64,000 nt of DNA, taken from Lactobacillus pasteurii DSM 23907 = CRBIP 24.76 (lineage in GTDB: Bacteria > Bacillota > Bacilli > Lactobacillales > Lactobacillaceae). The notes beneath the pieces are model-generated. The model saw only the letters and a list, made by a program, of their open reading frames with translations, ran no database searches and had not been told where the DNA came from. Numbering within the stretch: the first letter of the stretch is position 1; every line of letters begins with the position of its first letter. The stretch is taken from NCBI RefSeq assembly GCF_000297025.1, contig NZ_CAKD01000023.1:1-64000 (forward strand), written 5' to 3'. The position numbers were made by a program, and so were the translations under genes. Below are positions 26,676 to 36,136 of this stretch, piece by piece.

Positions 26676-29600
26676 TTAAATTGGTTGTGTAGTTAATGCT
26701 AGAGATTCTAATACATCTAGAATCAATTCAGTTGTTTCAATACTTGAGAATACTGGAACATGAGTAAATAGCGCTTGATCTCTAATTCTAATAGCATCTT
26801 CACTAGCAATATCGGATAAGTTAGTGATATTTACGACCATCACAATCTTATGTTGTTGTATTCGTTCAAGAATTTTATGCGAATTTTCGTGCAATTTTTC
26901 TACTACTCCAGTCGTGATCCCTGCTTCAGCGAAAATATTAGCTGTCCCTTCTGTGGCGATCAGCTTAAATCCTAATCTATCGAATCTTCTAGCTAAATTA
27001 GTTACTCGCTCTTTATCTTCGTCACGTACAGAAATAAAAATTGTCCCATAGCTAGGAATATGTAAGTCACTAGCTTCATATCCCTTATATAATGCCTTAG
27101 CCAGCAACGTATCGCGCCCCATTACTGAACCAGATGATTTCATTTTTGAATCAAATGTATTATCACTTGAATAGTTAATGTAAGAAAAGACTGGCATTTT
27201 GACATGAATTAAGTTGTTTGCTTTCCAAAGTTCTTCCTTAAAACCTAGCTCTGTCAAACTCTTACCTGCCAAAATTTCAACTGCACATGAGGTGATATTC
27301 TTGCCAAGTGATTTAGAAAGAAATGCGACATTATGACCAGCATAAGGTTTTATCTGTAGAAGATATAAAGTATTTTCGACTTTCAAAAAGTGAAGATTAT
27401 AAATCCCACGAACATGTAAGTTTTTAAGCAAAGAGATAGTAATCTGCGCTAATTCCTCTTGACCTTGAGCTGTTAGATTTTGAGGTTGGAAAACTGCGAT
27501 AGAGTCTGATGCATGGGAGCCTGTTTGTTCAAGATGTTCAATAATACCTGGAATACTAGCATTCTCACCATCTGAAATAGCTGTTACTTCATATTTATTT
27601 CCTTCAATAAATCTAGAAATTGTAATTTCATCTAGATCATTTTCCATCAAGTATTTGTCAACTGCAGGTAGATCATAAACTACAGCGGATTTTTGCTTGA
27701 TTGATCTACTGAAACCACCAATCAAAATTGGAAAATCATATTTTTTAACGAAGTCATAAATCTCAACAGGATTTCGTGAAATCAAAGAAGGCACTCGGTT
27801 AACATTGATCTTGGTATCAGCGAACATCTTATTGAGTAGATGCATCTTTGGTGCTTCTTCTCCCATTACACTAACGCCATGTTCGATCAACTCTTGACTT
27901 AAAGCATTAACCTTTTTACCAGAAAATTGCAACAGCACTTGATCGATCTTTTCAATCTTGATAATGGATAAAATCGATTCCATTGTAATTGGTTCAAAAT
28001 AAACTCGATCAACATTTTTATAGCGAGTAGATACGGATTCACTATTGTTTGAAAGTAAAATAGTAGCATATCCTAATTTATGTAAAGTCTCTGCCGCATG
28101 AGCTATCATGTAATCAAATTCACTCGTCACTGAAACTTGAAGTGGCAACATACCAATGATTAATACTTTCTTTTGTGCATTAATTGGCTCTAGTTCATTT
28201 TCGACATTATAGGCACTATAAAATGCTTCAAAGTTTGGTCGATAGAATCCAGCTGAACCATCAATTTGAATAAATGATGGTGAAATATTATTTTGATCGA
28301 TATACTGATCAACTACTTTGCTATCCAATTGTCGCAATTTGGCAATTAGCTCATTTGAAAAGCCATAAGTTTTACATTCTAATAGTAAAGTTTGATCTAA
28401 TTCATCAGTTGCTTGAACTTTTTCGGCTAATTTGACAATATGTCTAAGTTTTTGGTAGTAAATGGGATGCAAATTGATAACATCCTCAAGTTCCGCATAA
28501 CTTGCACCTTTATAAATAGCAACCATAATTTTGATTAGGTGTAACTCATCGAAATCCTTGAGTTCAAGCAGCAATTCTTGCTTATCTTTTTGCCAATATT
28601 TCTGAATTGCAGTCCAAGCTACATCTAGATCAATCGTGGAATATAAAGCCTTTAGGAATGCCGTTTCAAAATTGCGTCCAATACCGATCGCTTCTCCACT
28701 CGCTTGCATCACATTATTTAACTTATAGTGATTGATTCCTGATTCGGATAAAGACCAATACGGCATTCTAACTGATATTGTATCAAAGGTTGGCTCAATT
28801 GAAGCATTTAATCCAGTCATTGGGTCAACTATTTCATTCAATTGATAACCTATCGCTATTTTGGCAACAACATAACCAATGCTGTATGTGCCAGTTCTTT
28901 GTGCCCAAACTGCACTTCTAGTTAACCTTGATTTTACGGTTAAAACCTTGGCTTGAATCTGCGTACCATGATGCTTTATTGCAAAGTGAATGGATATAAT
29001 GCCCACGGCTTCCAATTTGTTTGCAATTAGTCTTGATAATGCACGCAATTCTTGGATCTGGTCATTATTCAAGGTTAAGGCAGGAATAACGATCGCTGAA
29101 TCGCCAGAATTAATTTTTACCGATTCCATTGAGTCAGTAAAATTGACAAAGACCATATTTCCTAATCGGTCTCGCACGACACTAACGATTACTTCGCCCC
29201 ATGATGATAAGTCCTCGACTAATTGATAATTTTTCCAAGAGAAATCATCATTCTTCCGTTCCCGCTTAAAAAAGTTGACCAACTTATCAGCGGTTTTGAA
29301 GTGGAAGTATTCATTATGCGTGTAGCGGTGATACTTGGTTACCATCACTGGAAAAGTGATCGTATGTTCAATCTCGTTAGAGATATCATCAACTTTGCTA
29401 GCGATCAATTTATCATTTAGTTGCCAAGAGAAGTTTACATTAAGCCCTAAATCTGCAAGAAATTTGTTACGCTTGCGTTGATCTTCCATTGTAAGCATAA
29501 GATTGTTAAGAGTAAGCAAGCGAATATGCATCTGTTGAAGAATTCCATCTTGTAATAATTTTTTGGTGATTTTTAGACTGGTAGTTGATCCGTATGCAGT

Positions 29601-29861
29601 TATAATTGCATCCGGTTCTTCCATTCGCAAAATTCGCTTAAAAAAGTCAAGCGTCATTGGCTCAAGATAAACCGTAAGGTTTTCTCTTTTATCAGTCGAT
29701 ACTGTAGCCGGATTAGGATTGACTAGAACAACTTGAATGCCATCTTCAATTAAGGCGTCAATAGCATCCATTGCCAACAAGTCCATTTCTGCAACGCTAC
29801 CAACTAGAGATGGTCCCGACCCTATTATTAAAACTTTATCTAAATCATTTTCTAAAGGCAT
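26676..29861 (-). CDS. CarB-like protein: carbamoyl-phosphate synthase large-subunit fold with both active sites lost
   Basis: 1061 residues, the normal CarB length, with no stop or frameshift. N-half start LIIGSGPSLVGSVAEMD and the C-terminal MGS-like allosteric domain (GTIFISVRDEDKERV, KLIATEGTANIFAEAG) are well kept. The catalytic residues are not. In the first ATP-grasp, E. coli Gln285, Glu299 and Asn301 become His292, Thr308 and Lys310, Arg169 becomes Thr175, and the GGxGGG loop is YTHNEY (180-185). In the second, Gln829, Glu841, Asn843 and Arg845 become His824, Gln836, Lys838 and Tyr840. It follows carA by 7 bp. It should not make carbamoyl phosphate; a regulatory or scaffold role is inferred. 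Confidence 0.85.
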   Translation of the reverse strand: MPLENDLDKVLIIGSGPSLVGSVAEMDLLAMDAIDALIEDGIQVVLVNPNPATVSTDKRENLTVYLEPMTLDFFKRILRMEEPDAIITAYGSTTSLKITKKLLQDGILQQMHIRLLTLNNLMLTMEDQRKRNKFLADLGLNVNFSWQLNDKLIASKVDDISNEIEHTITFPVMVTKYHRYTHNEYFHFKTADKLVNFFKRERKNDDFSWKNYQLVEDLSSWGEVIVSVVRDRLGNMVFVNFTDSMESVKINSGDSAIVIPALTLNNDQIQELRALSRLIANKLEAVGIISIHFAIKHHGTQIQAKVLTVKSRLTRSAVWAQRTGTYSIGYVVAKIAIGYQLNEIVDPMTGLNASIEPTFDTISVRMPYWSLSESGINHYKLNNVMQASGEAIGIGRNFETAFLKALYSTIDLDVAWTAIQKYWQKDKQELLLELKDFDELHLIKIMVAIYKGASYAELEDVINLHPIYYQKLRHIVKLAEKVQATDELDQTLLLECKTYGFSNELIAKLRQLDSKVVDQYIDQNNISPSFIQIDGSAGFYRPNFEAFYSAYNVENELEPINAQKKVLIIGMLPLQVSVTSEFDYMIAHAAETLHKLGYATILLSNNSESVSTRYKNVDRVYFEPITMESILSIIKIEKIDQVLLQFSGKKVNALSQELIEHGVSVMGEEAPKMHLLNKMFADTKINVNRVPSLISRNPVEIYDFVKKYDFPILIGGFSRSIKQKSAVVYDLPAVDKYLMENDLDEITISRFIEGNKYEVTAISDGENASIPGIIEHLEQTGSHASDSIAVFQPQNLTAQGQEELAQITISLLKNLHVRGIYNLHFLKVENTLYLLQIKPYAGHNVAFLSKSLGKNITSCAVEILAGKSLTELGFKEELWKANNLIHVKMPVFSYINYSSDNTFDSKMKSSGSVMGRDTLLAKALYKGYEASDLHIPSYGTIFISVRDEDKERVTNLARRFDRLGFKLIATEGTANIFAEAGITTGVVEKLHENSHKILERIQQHKIVMVVNITNLSDIASEDAIRIRDQALFTHVPVFSSIETTELILDVLESLALTTQPI

Positions 29862-29868
29862 TGTTAAA

Positions 29869-30924
29869 TTACTCCATCATATCTAAAAAAGTCGTAAATA
29901 TTTTATGGGCATCTAAACTTCCTGGGGCTCCTTCAGGATTAAAAGCCGTAGCAACAATCTTTTTATCTTGAAAGACATAGCCAGCTAGTAATTCTGTATG
30001 TAAGTCATAGTACTCTTGACTCATATGATCTTTGATACTATCTGGGAGAACTAATTGATCAATATTCATTGCCACTTGCCATAGCTCATTAGTCCCCTGT
30101 TCAACAACTGGGTAGTTAATTCCGTTAAAAATATGTGGTAGGTCAATCAACTCATATTTTAAGTAGTCGCTGATTGCTAAGAATCCCAACCCTATTCCTA
30201 AAATTGGACAGTTACCTAAATAATGATCAAAAATAGCCTGCAAGTTTTTGAGGACTTCTTGAGGTTTGCCCGGTCCATTTGAAATTATGATTCCATCCGG
30301 ACGAATGTTTTCTAAATCATTAACACTGGCATTATAAGGCAAAACAGTAACGTTTACTTGTTTTAATGACAATTCCCGTAACATTGAGTGTTTCAATCCC
30401 AAATCAATAACGGCTACAGTCTTGCCAACATTTGGGGCAGCGTAAGCATTTTTAGTCGATACAAGTGAAGACTTATTTTTAGGCAAAACTAAGGCACGAA
30501 TTTGATCAAATGCATGCTCATCGTTTGTATCCATAATTGATGCTTTGATCGTCCGCTTTTCTGTCAACTTATGAACCAATGCTCTTGTATCAACATTGCA
30601 GATTGCAGGAATATTCTTTTCACTTAAAAAGGTTTGTAGATCCTGAAAGGCAGGATTATCAGTAATGTTGATGGCAATATCCGAAACAATGATTCCTTTG
30701 ATTGCTGGATCTATACTTTCATAATCAATGGCATTGATTCCCACATTACCAATCATTGGCGTAGTAAAAACCAATATTTTTCCAGCATTAGTTGGATCTG
30801 TTAAAGCTTCTTGGTAGCCGTAATTTCCAGTTTGAATTGCTAATTCACCGGTAGAAATTATACTAGCTCCCATACCATCACCAATAAAAGAACTACCATC
30901 TTCCAAAATCAAATATCTTTTCAT
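29869..30924 (-). CDS. CarA-like protein: small-subunit fold with glutaminase Cys and His lost
   Basis: 351 residues, full length. The N-terminal domain matches CarA (MKRYLILEDGSSFIGDG, TGNYGYQEALTDPTNAGKI, CNVDTRALVHKLTEKRTIK). In the class I amidotransferase domain the nucleophile motif GICLGH reads GIGLGF, with Gly245 in place of Cys269 of E. coli. The catalytic YHPE motif reads FNPE (Asn329 for His353, Glu331 kept). The FGHRG and NHGY motifs are also gone. It cannot hydrolyse glutamine by the known mechanism. It starts 10 bp after rluD and is followed by the equally altered carB-like gene. Confidence 0.87.
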   Translation of the reverse strand: MKRYLILEDGSSFIGDGMGASIISTGELAIQTGNYGYQEALTDPTNAGKILVFTTPMIGNVGINAIDYESIDPAIKGIIVSDIAINITDNPAFQDLQTFLSEKNIPAICNVDTRALVHKLTEKRTIKASIMDTNDEHAFDQIRALVLPKNKSSLVSTKNAYAAPNVGKTVAVIDLGLKHSMLRELSLKQVNVTVLPYNASVNDLENIRPDGIIISNGPGKPQEVLKNLQAIFDHYLGNCPILGIGLGFLAISDYLKYELIDLPHIFNGINYPVVEQGTNELWQVAMNIDQLVLPDSIKDHMSQEYYDLHTELLAGYVFQDKKIVATAFNPEGAPGSLDAHKIFTTFLDMME

Positions 30925-30934
30925 GATTCCACGC

Positions 30935-31840
30935 TTACTTGTTTCTAAGTCTAATTAATGTTTGTTCAAAAATCTCCGGAACATCAACAGAAAATTCTAG
31001 CCATTCACCACTAGTTGGTTGATTAAATCCCAATACTTTTGCATGTAAAAACTGACCATTGCCTTTAAGTGTTTTTCTTGGTCCATATAAAGGATCCCCA
31101 GCAACTGGGTGGCCGATATAAGCCATGTGAACTCTAATCTGGTGAGTTCGGCCAGTTTCTAATTGACACTGAATCAAACTATATCCTTTAAACTGTTCTA
31201 AGACTTTAAAATGCGTCACTGCTGATTTGCCATTTTCAACTACAGCCATTTGCTTTCGATTTGAAGGATTTCGTCCAATTGGAGCGTCAATTTTACCAGC
31301 TGATTCGCCAAAATTACCATGAACAATTGCTAAATATAGTCGCTTATTCAATTTATGAGCAAGTTGATCTTCTAAAGATTCTCTTGCCTTAGGGTTTTTA
31401 GCAATCATCAACAGACCGGAAGTATCTTTATCAATTCTATGAACGATACCTGGGCGAAAACCTTCAGGACTAGCTGCCAAATCCTTGGTGTGATAAAGCA
31501 ATGCATTGACTAAAGTATAATTTGGATGACCTGCAGAGGGATGCACAACCATGCCTTGAGGTTTATTAACTACGATCACATCCTGATCTTCATAAACAAT
31601 ATCTAATGGAATATCTTCTGCTTCTACATTCAAAGGCTCTAATGCAGGAACGTTCACAACAATTTTATCCCCTGCTTGCACTTTATACGATGCCTTTTCC
31701 TTTTTATCATTCACTAAAATGTTTTGGCTATCAATCAATTCTCTGATTCGAGTTCTTGAAAGATCAGACAATTTTTCAGCAATAACCTTGTCTAATCTTC
31801 CTTTTTCGTCTTGAATAACTAATTCATAACTATTTGACAT
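30935..31840 (-). CDS. rluD: RluA-family 23S rRNA pseudouridine synthase
   Basis: 301 residues from ATG 31840, with AAGGAAA upstream; a TTG at 31858 is in frame but would include it. N-terminal S4 RNA-binding domain (RLDKVIAEKLSDLSRTRIRE), catalytic domain with HRIDKDTSGLLM (catalytic Asp), and GRTHQIRVHMAYIGHPV. Overlaps the end of lspA by 11 bases, so translation is coupled. lspA-rluD is the conserved order; in Bacillus the pyr operon follows. Confidence 0.92.
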   Translation of the reverse strand: MSNSYELVIQDEKGRLDKVIAEKLSDLSRTRIRELIDSQNILVNDKKEKASYKVQAGDKIVVNVPALEPLNVEAEDIPLDIVYEDQDVIVVNKPQGMVVHPSAGHPNYTLVNALLYHTKDLAASPEGFRPGIVHRIDKDTSGLLMIAKNPKARESLEDQLAHKLNKRLYLAIVHGNFGESAGKIDAPIGRNPSNRKQMAVVENGKSAVTHFKVLEQFKGYSLIQCQLETGRTHQIRVHMAYIGHPVAGDPLYGPRKTLKGNGQFLHAKVLGFNQPTSGEWLEFSVDVPEIFEQTLIRLRNK

Positions 31841-32294
31841 TATTTTCTTTTCCTTCAATAAAAATTAGATAAATAAAAATTATTCCAACGCCAATCGTAA
31901 TGGCAGAATCAGCAATGTTAAAGATATTGAAATGTACAAAATCCAATTGGATCATATCAATAACATACTTTAAATGTAAACGATCAATGAAGTTACCAAT
32001 TACTCCACCTAGAACTAACGCTACACCCCACTTGAAGAGAGCGTTGTTTTCTTTAGAGCTTAAAATATAATAAACGCAGATAACTATAGCTACAATACTG
32101 ATAATGTAAAATAGCCACATTTGTCCTGGAAGAATGTTCCAAGCAGCACCATTATTTTGTAGATAATTAAAAGAAATCAATCCTGGAATAATTGAATGAA
32201 CTTCTCCAATTTGGTAATTAGTAGCTATGTAAGCTTTAAGACCTTGATCTAAGCCAACTGCGATAAGACTAATCAAAAAATAAATATATTTCAT
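31830..32294 (-). CDS. lspA: Lipoprotein signal peptidase LspA
   Basis: Aspartyl protease with four membrane helices that removes lipoprotein signal peptides. Motifs: DQGLKAYI, NYLQNNGAAWNIL, LVLGGVIGNFIDRL (first Asp), FNIFNIADSAITIG (second Asp). I prefer ATG 32294 (154 aa); GTG 32306 is in frame but only two bases after AAGGA. Confidence 0.93.
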   Translation of the reverse strand: MKYIYFLISLIAVGLDQGLKAYIATNYQIGEVHSIIPGLISFNYLQNNGAAWNILPGQMWLFYIISIVAIVICVYYILSSKENNALFKWGVALVLGGVIGNFIDRLHLKYVIDMIQLDFVHFNIFNIADSAITIGVGIIFIYLIFIEGKENNVK

Positions 32295-32412
32295 ATTACG
32301 ATTCACAATCCTTATAACCCATTCTTTTTGTACTAATTAATTATAGCAAATATTTTCTAATCACACTTTTTATATTAGAATGAAAATAAGTAAAAGAATT
32401 GAGGCATAAAAA

Positions 32413-33312
32413 ATGAAAATTGCAATTTTGACAGACAGTTCAGCTTATTTAACTAGTCAACAACTTGAAGAATACAAAATAGATGTTATTCCTATTCCGC
32501 TCATTTGGGATAATCAAATTTATCGCGATATGATTGATATAAAATTTGAAGAATTCTACCATAAACTATCTGAAGCAGAGAATTTGCCAACTACTTCTCA
32601 GCCATCTATTGGAGACTTTCAAGAATATATCGATCGCTACGTTGAACAAGGGTATACTGATGTGATTGTCATCACTATCTCAAGTGGTATTTCTAGTTTC
32701 TATAGTACATTAGCTGCTGAGAAAAATAATGAAAATAGAATAAAGATTCACCTATTCGATTCAAAGGTTACTTGTGCCGGCTTAGCTCATGAGGTATTGC
32801 TAGCAGCTAAATTGGTTCAAGCTGGTGCTGACGCAGATACTATCATCAAATATTTGACTGATTTTAGAGATACTATTAAGGTAAGATTTGTCGTTGATGA
32901 TCTAAAGTACTTGCAAAGAACAGGTAGATTATCAAATACGGCTAGCTTTGTTGGAAGTATGCTTAAGATAAAACCTATTCTGGCAATGGATGTCCAAAAC
33001 GAAGGAAAGATCGAAGCCATTGCTAAGGAAAGACAATATAAAAGAGCATATCAACACATCAAAAAAGACTTTGCCAATAGCATCGCTTCTGTTTCATATC
33101 CAATCGAAAGCACAGTTTTTGATGCACTTGATCCAGATCGAAAATCTGATTGGTTAAACGATTATGAAGAAAGCTTTCCAACAGTAAAACTTGAAAGTAG
33201 CATCATTGGACCAGTAGTTGGCGTTCACGTTGGTCAACATGCGATCGCCATGATTTGGCATCGCGATATTGATTCTTATTTTGATGACCAAGGAAAAATA
33301 ATCGATCTATAA
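32413..33312 (+). CDS. DegV family fatty-acid-binding protein (second copy)
   Basis: 299 residues. MKIAILTDSSAYLTSQQL, LPTTSQPSIGDFQ, ITISSGISSFYST, FVVDDLKYLQRTGRLSNTASF, and GPVVGVHVGQHAIAM near the end. It is a paralog of the 23.3-24.2 kb gene with many differences, so a different acyl preference is plausible. Ribosome site GAGGC. It stands alone between divergent lspA and a bidirectional terminator. Confidence 0.9.
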   Translation: MKIAILTDSSAYLTSQQLEEYKIDVIPIPLIWDNQIYRDMIDIKFEEFYHKLSEAENLPTTSQPSIGDFQEYIDRYVEQGYTDVIVITISSGISSFYSTLAAEKNNENRIKIHLFDSKVTCAGLAHEVLLAAKLVQAGADADTIIKYLTDFRDTIKVRFVVDDLKYLQRTGRLSNTASFVGSMLKIKPILAMDVQNEGKIEAIAKERQYKRAYQHIKKDFANSIASVSYPIESTVFDALDPDRKSDWLNDYEESFPTVKLESSIIGPVVGVHVGQHAIAMIWHRDIDSYFDDQGKIIDL

Positions 33313-33314
33313 GC

Positions 33315-33373
33315 AAAAACTATGATCTCAGCATTACTATATCAATATCATAATGCTAAGATCATAGTTTTTT
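33315..33373. terminator. Bidirectional terminator after the second degV
   Basis: AAAAACTATGATCT with AGATCATAGTTTTT and inner AGCATTA/TAATGCT. The right end overlaps the stop region of the next minus-strand gene. Confidence 0.85.
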
Positions 33374-33725
33374 ATTTTTCAATTCTCAACAACATGTATT
33401 TCTTGATCGAATTTAATTGTAATCGATACACTTTAAAGAATTTCCATGAACCGATCAGTTCAGGTTCTTGATTGATTTGCCTTTTCTTTGAATAAGGCAA
33501 TTTTAGATACTTATCATTATAAAATGAAGAAATCCAAGTATAAATGAAGGCCATTAAAGCTACAGCCAAAATACCAATAGCCAGCCAATTAATCTTTTCT
33601 GTTCCTTCATAAGTTATGACAAGTCCTACAAAAAGGATAACAAACAACCAACTGTAGTAAATTATGCCGGCTGTTCCCAAAAACACAAAATGTTTTTTGT
33701 TAGTAGTTTTTTCCATATATGGCAT
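33372..33725 (-). CDS. Small membrane protein, possibly EbsA family
   Basis: 117 residues with two membrane segments (about 18-37 and 47-66) and a basic cytoplasmic tail. The pattern YYSWLFVILFVGLVI followed by a second helix and an N-rich tail resembles EbsA-like proteins of lactic acid bacteria, but this is a weak match by eye. It starts 2 bases after the metallophosphoesterase stop, so it is the last gene of that operon. Confidence 0.55.
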   Translation of the reverse strand: MPYMEKTTNKKHFVFLGTAGIIYYSWLFVILFVGLVITYEGTEKINWLAIGILAVALMAFIYTWISSFYNDKYLKLPYSKKRQINQEPELIGSWKFFKVYRLQLNSIKKYMLLRIEK

Positions 33726-33727
33726 CT

Positions 33728-34960
33728 CTAATAATTAATTCTAGCTTGCAAATTGCTGTGACTGCTAGTATCGTATAAAGTCTTTAGATACAACCTATAC
33801 TCTGGATGTTGTTTGATCAAAACTTTATATTCTTCTGATGAGCGAATTTTTGATAATTCTGCTTCACTCAAGTGATTATAACCTGTATAGAAATTATAAT
33901 TCATCTTTGCAAAAAGCTTGCCCATCTTTCTAATCAAGTCAAGATTGTTATGATTTTTCTTAAGGTCCGATTGCATCAAGTCAGCTGCGATTGTACCTAA
34001 TTGCAAGGTCTCTAAATAATCCCGAAAATGTAGTAATGTATAGTCCTGCTTTTCCTTTTCAGTTAGATAAGCAGCCATGTTAAATTCCTTTCGGATGTAG
34101 GTTATATGTCTTGAGTGTAATCTAACAACTCCATATCCTTGATCATTAGAGCCAAAACTTGATGTGACAATTTCCGTAGTTGGCGTCATATCCTGCGGAC
34201 CCAAAATGTTTTGCGCATGAATATGACCGGAAAAAGCTAGTTTAACATTATAGCGACTACACAATCTTCGCAACTCATTCGCATTATCTAACACATATCC
34301 CCGATCAACGGCTGGATTATGTGCATATAAATTGTGATGCATAAAAATGATTGGACGCAAGTTCTCTTTGCTGGCATATTTCAATTGCCCTTCTATCCAT
34401 TTGAGCTGCTCTTTATTAATGCCACCACGCGTATGTGGTGCTTCTGTCGTTTCTTCTTTTCCATAATAGTTTGAATCTAACATTAAAAGCAAGTACTGAG
34501 AATTCAACTTAACACTGTAAGCAAGTGAACTGTCGTCTTCACTTTCTGCTATGCGGTAGCATTTGTTAAAAATCATTTTCCAAAATCTTGGACTAATTTC
34601 GCCAGCATAGTATTGCTTTTTACCGTGGAATTCTCTAGCCCAGCCATCGAAAATATCGTGATTGCCAGGAACAACTAGCAACTTGGTAGTTGTCATTTTT
34701 GAAAAAATTTGTGCAAACTTTTCAGCTGAGACTCTTTCGCCGTTAAAAGTCACATCGCCAGTAACAACGATTGCAGCAGGTCTTTTCTTTTCTGCCATTC
34801 TAGCAAAAGCTGCCAAAGCTGTTTCTTGGTAATACAAATCTTTACCTTGGCTTGTTTTTTGCATACGCGAAAATGCTTGGCCATTATCATGCAAACTGTC
34901 AGCAATCAAGTGAGTGTCGGAAATAACCCAAATCTCTGTGTTTAAGTCGGAAGTAATCAT
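33728..34960 (-). CDS. Calcineurin-like metallophosphoesterase
   Basis: 410 residues. Metal-binding motifs in order: ISDTHLIAD, VTGDVTFNGE, VPGNHDIFDG, IFMHHNLYAH, FSGHIHAQN. The C-terminal 120 residues are helical and specific to the lactobacillus/streptococcus branch. There is no signal peptide. The substrate is unknown; cyclic-nucleotide phosphodiesterase is the usual annotation by homology. The ATG overlaps the upstream methyltransferase stop (ATGA). Confidence 0.88.
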   Translation of the reverse strand: MITSDLNTEIWVISDTHLIADSLHDNGQAFSRMQKTSQGKDLYYQETALAAFARMAEKKRPAAIVVTGDVTFNGERVSAEKFAQIFSKMTTTKLLVVPGNHDIFDGWAREFHGKKQYYAGEISPRFWKMIFNKCYRIAESEDDSSLAYSVKLNSQYLLLMLDSNYYGKEETTEAPHTRGGINKEQLKWIEGQLKYASKENLRPIIFMHHNLYAHNPAVDRGYVLDNANELRRLCSRYNVKLAFSGHIHAQNILGPQDMTPTTEIVTSSFGSNDQGYGVVRLHSRHITYIRKEFNMAAYLTEKEKQDYTLLHFRDYLETLQLGTIAADLMQSDLKKNHNNLDLIRKMGKLFAKMNYNFYTGYNHLSEAELSKIRSSEEYKVLIKQHPEYRLYLKTLYDTSSHSNLQARINY

Positions 34961-36081
34961 TTTTTATTAACCCAATATTGATAGAAATCTACGCGAAGAT
35001 TTCCATTGAATAACTTTCTTTTCTTTGTTGCTTTTTTGCCAAAATACTTTTCAAAGTTTTGATCAGCTGTTAAGTAATATTGACTGAAACTATCCATAGG
35101 TAAAAAGACTTTTCCCATTTCTTGATAAAGCTTTTCTGCAGACTCACGATCTTTAAGTCGTTTACCATAAGGTGGGTTGGCAATAATAATTCCATTTTCT
35201 AAATCAGTGGTGAAGTCCTTTACTGCTACTTGTTTAAATCTTATATCTTGCAAAACGCCAGCATTGTGAGCGTTCAGTTTGGCAATTTCTAAAACAGACT
35301 GGTCAATATCGCTAGCCCAGATCGGTGCTTCTAATGGCTTAACCTTGGTTGAAGCTTCTTCTAACATTGTCTTATGCAAACTACTATCAAACCAATCGAA
35401 GCCATCATATGCAAATTTTCTCCAAGTTCCCGGAGCAATATTTTTGGCCATCAAGGCAGCTTCGATAGCTAATGTACCTGATCCAGTCATTGGATCGATC
35501 AATGGGTGTGTACCGTTATATGGTGTTAGTCTTAATAAACCAGCACCAAAATTTTCCTTTAATGGTGCGCCACCATGTTCAACTCTGTATCCACGCTTGA
35601 ATAAACTTTCTCCAGTAGTATCAAGAGATATTCTAGCCACATCTTTGTAGATGTGCACATCTAACGGATATTTATTCCCAGTTTCTGGCAAAAAGCCTCT
35701 ACGGTGGTATTGATCAACCATTTTGTTAACAATGGCCTTCTTGGTAATTGATTGAATATCTGGTTCAGAATGCAATTTTGATCTAACAGCTCGGCCTTGA
35801 ACAGGAAATTGTGCATCTACTGGTAATAAATCAGCCCATGAAAAACTGTAGACTTGATCATATAGTTGCTCAAAGCTCGTTGCTCTAAATTCTTGCAGCA
35901 AAATCTTAATTCTATCAGCTGTTCTAAGCCAAAGATTAGTTCTAACTATATCTTCTTGAGTACCCTCAAAAAATACTCGTCCATTTTCAGTTTTGGTCTC
36001 ATACCCCAATTCCTTGAGTTCTTTGGCTACAACTGCTTCAAAGCCCGCTCCCATTGTAGCGTAGAGTGTATATTTCTTCAT
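34957..36081 (-). CDS. THUMP-domain class I rRNA methyltransferase (YpsC/RlmL-like)
   Basis: 374 residues. THUMP RNA-binding domain in residues 1-155 (LYATMGAGFEAVVAKELKEL), then a Rossmann methyltransferase with DPMTGSGTLAIEAALM, ASDIDQSVLEIAKLNA and the NPPYG motif (IIANPPYGKRL). It resembles the N-terminal part of E. coli RlmL, which makes m2G2445 in 23S rRNA, and Bacillus YpsC, likewise next to rnpB and gpsB. Confidence 0.9.
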   Translation of the reverse strand: MKKYTLYATMGAGFEAVVAKELKELGYETKTENGRVFFEGTQEDIVRTNLWLRTADRIKILLQEFRATSFEQLYDQVYSFSWADLLPVDAQFPVQGRAVRSKLHSEPDIQSITKKAIVNKMVDQYHRRGFLPETGNKYPLDVHIYKDVARISLDTTGESLFKRGYRVEHGGAPLKENFGAGLLRLTPYNGTHPLIDPMTGSGTLAIEAALMAKNIAPGTWRKFAYDGFDWFDSSLHKTMLEEASTKVKPLEAPIWASDIDQSVLEIAKLNAHNAGVLQDIRFKQVAVKDFTTDLENGIIIANPPYGKRLKDRESAEKLYQEMGKVFLPMDSFSQYYLTADQNFEKYFGKKATKKRKLFNGNLRVDFYQYWVNKK

Positions 36082-36101
36082 AGTAATCTCTTTCTTAAAT
36101 T

Positions 36102-36132
36102 AAAAAAGTTGGACTCCATTCGAAGTCCAACT
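36102..36132 (-). terminator. rnpB terminator
   Basis: On the minus strand, AGTTGGACT and AGTCCAACT with an 8-base loop, then six T. Confidence 0.9.
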
Positions 36133-36136
36133 CTGC

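Noticed and set aside
26676-29861. Calling carB a plain pseudogene
   Set aside because: The frame is intact over 1061 codons, follows carA at 7 bp and keeps the fold motifs; catalytic loss alone does not make it a decayed gene.
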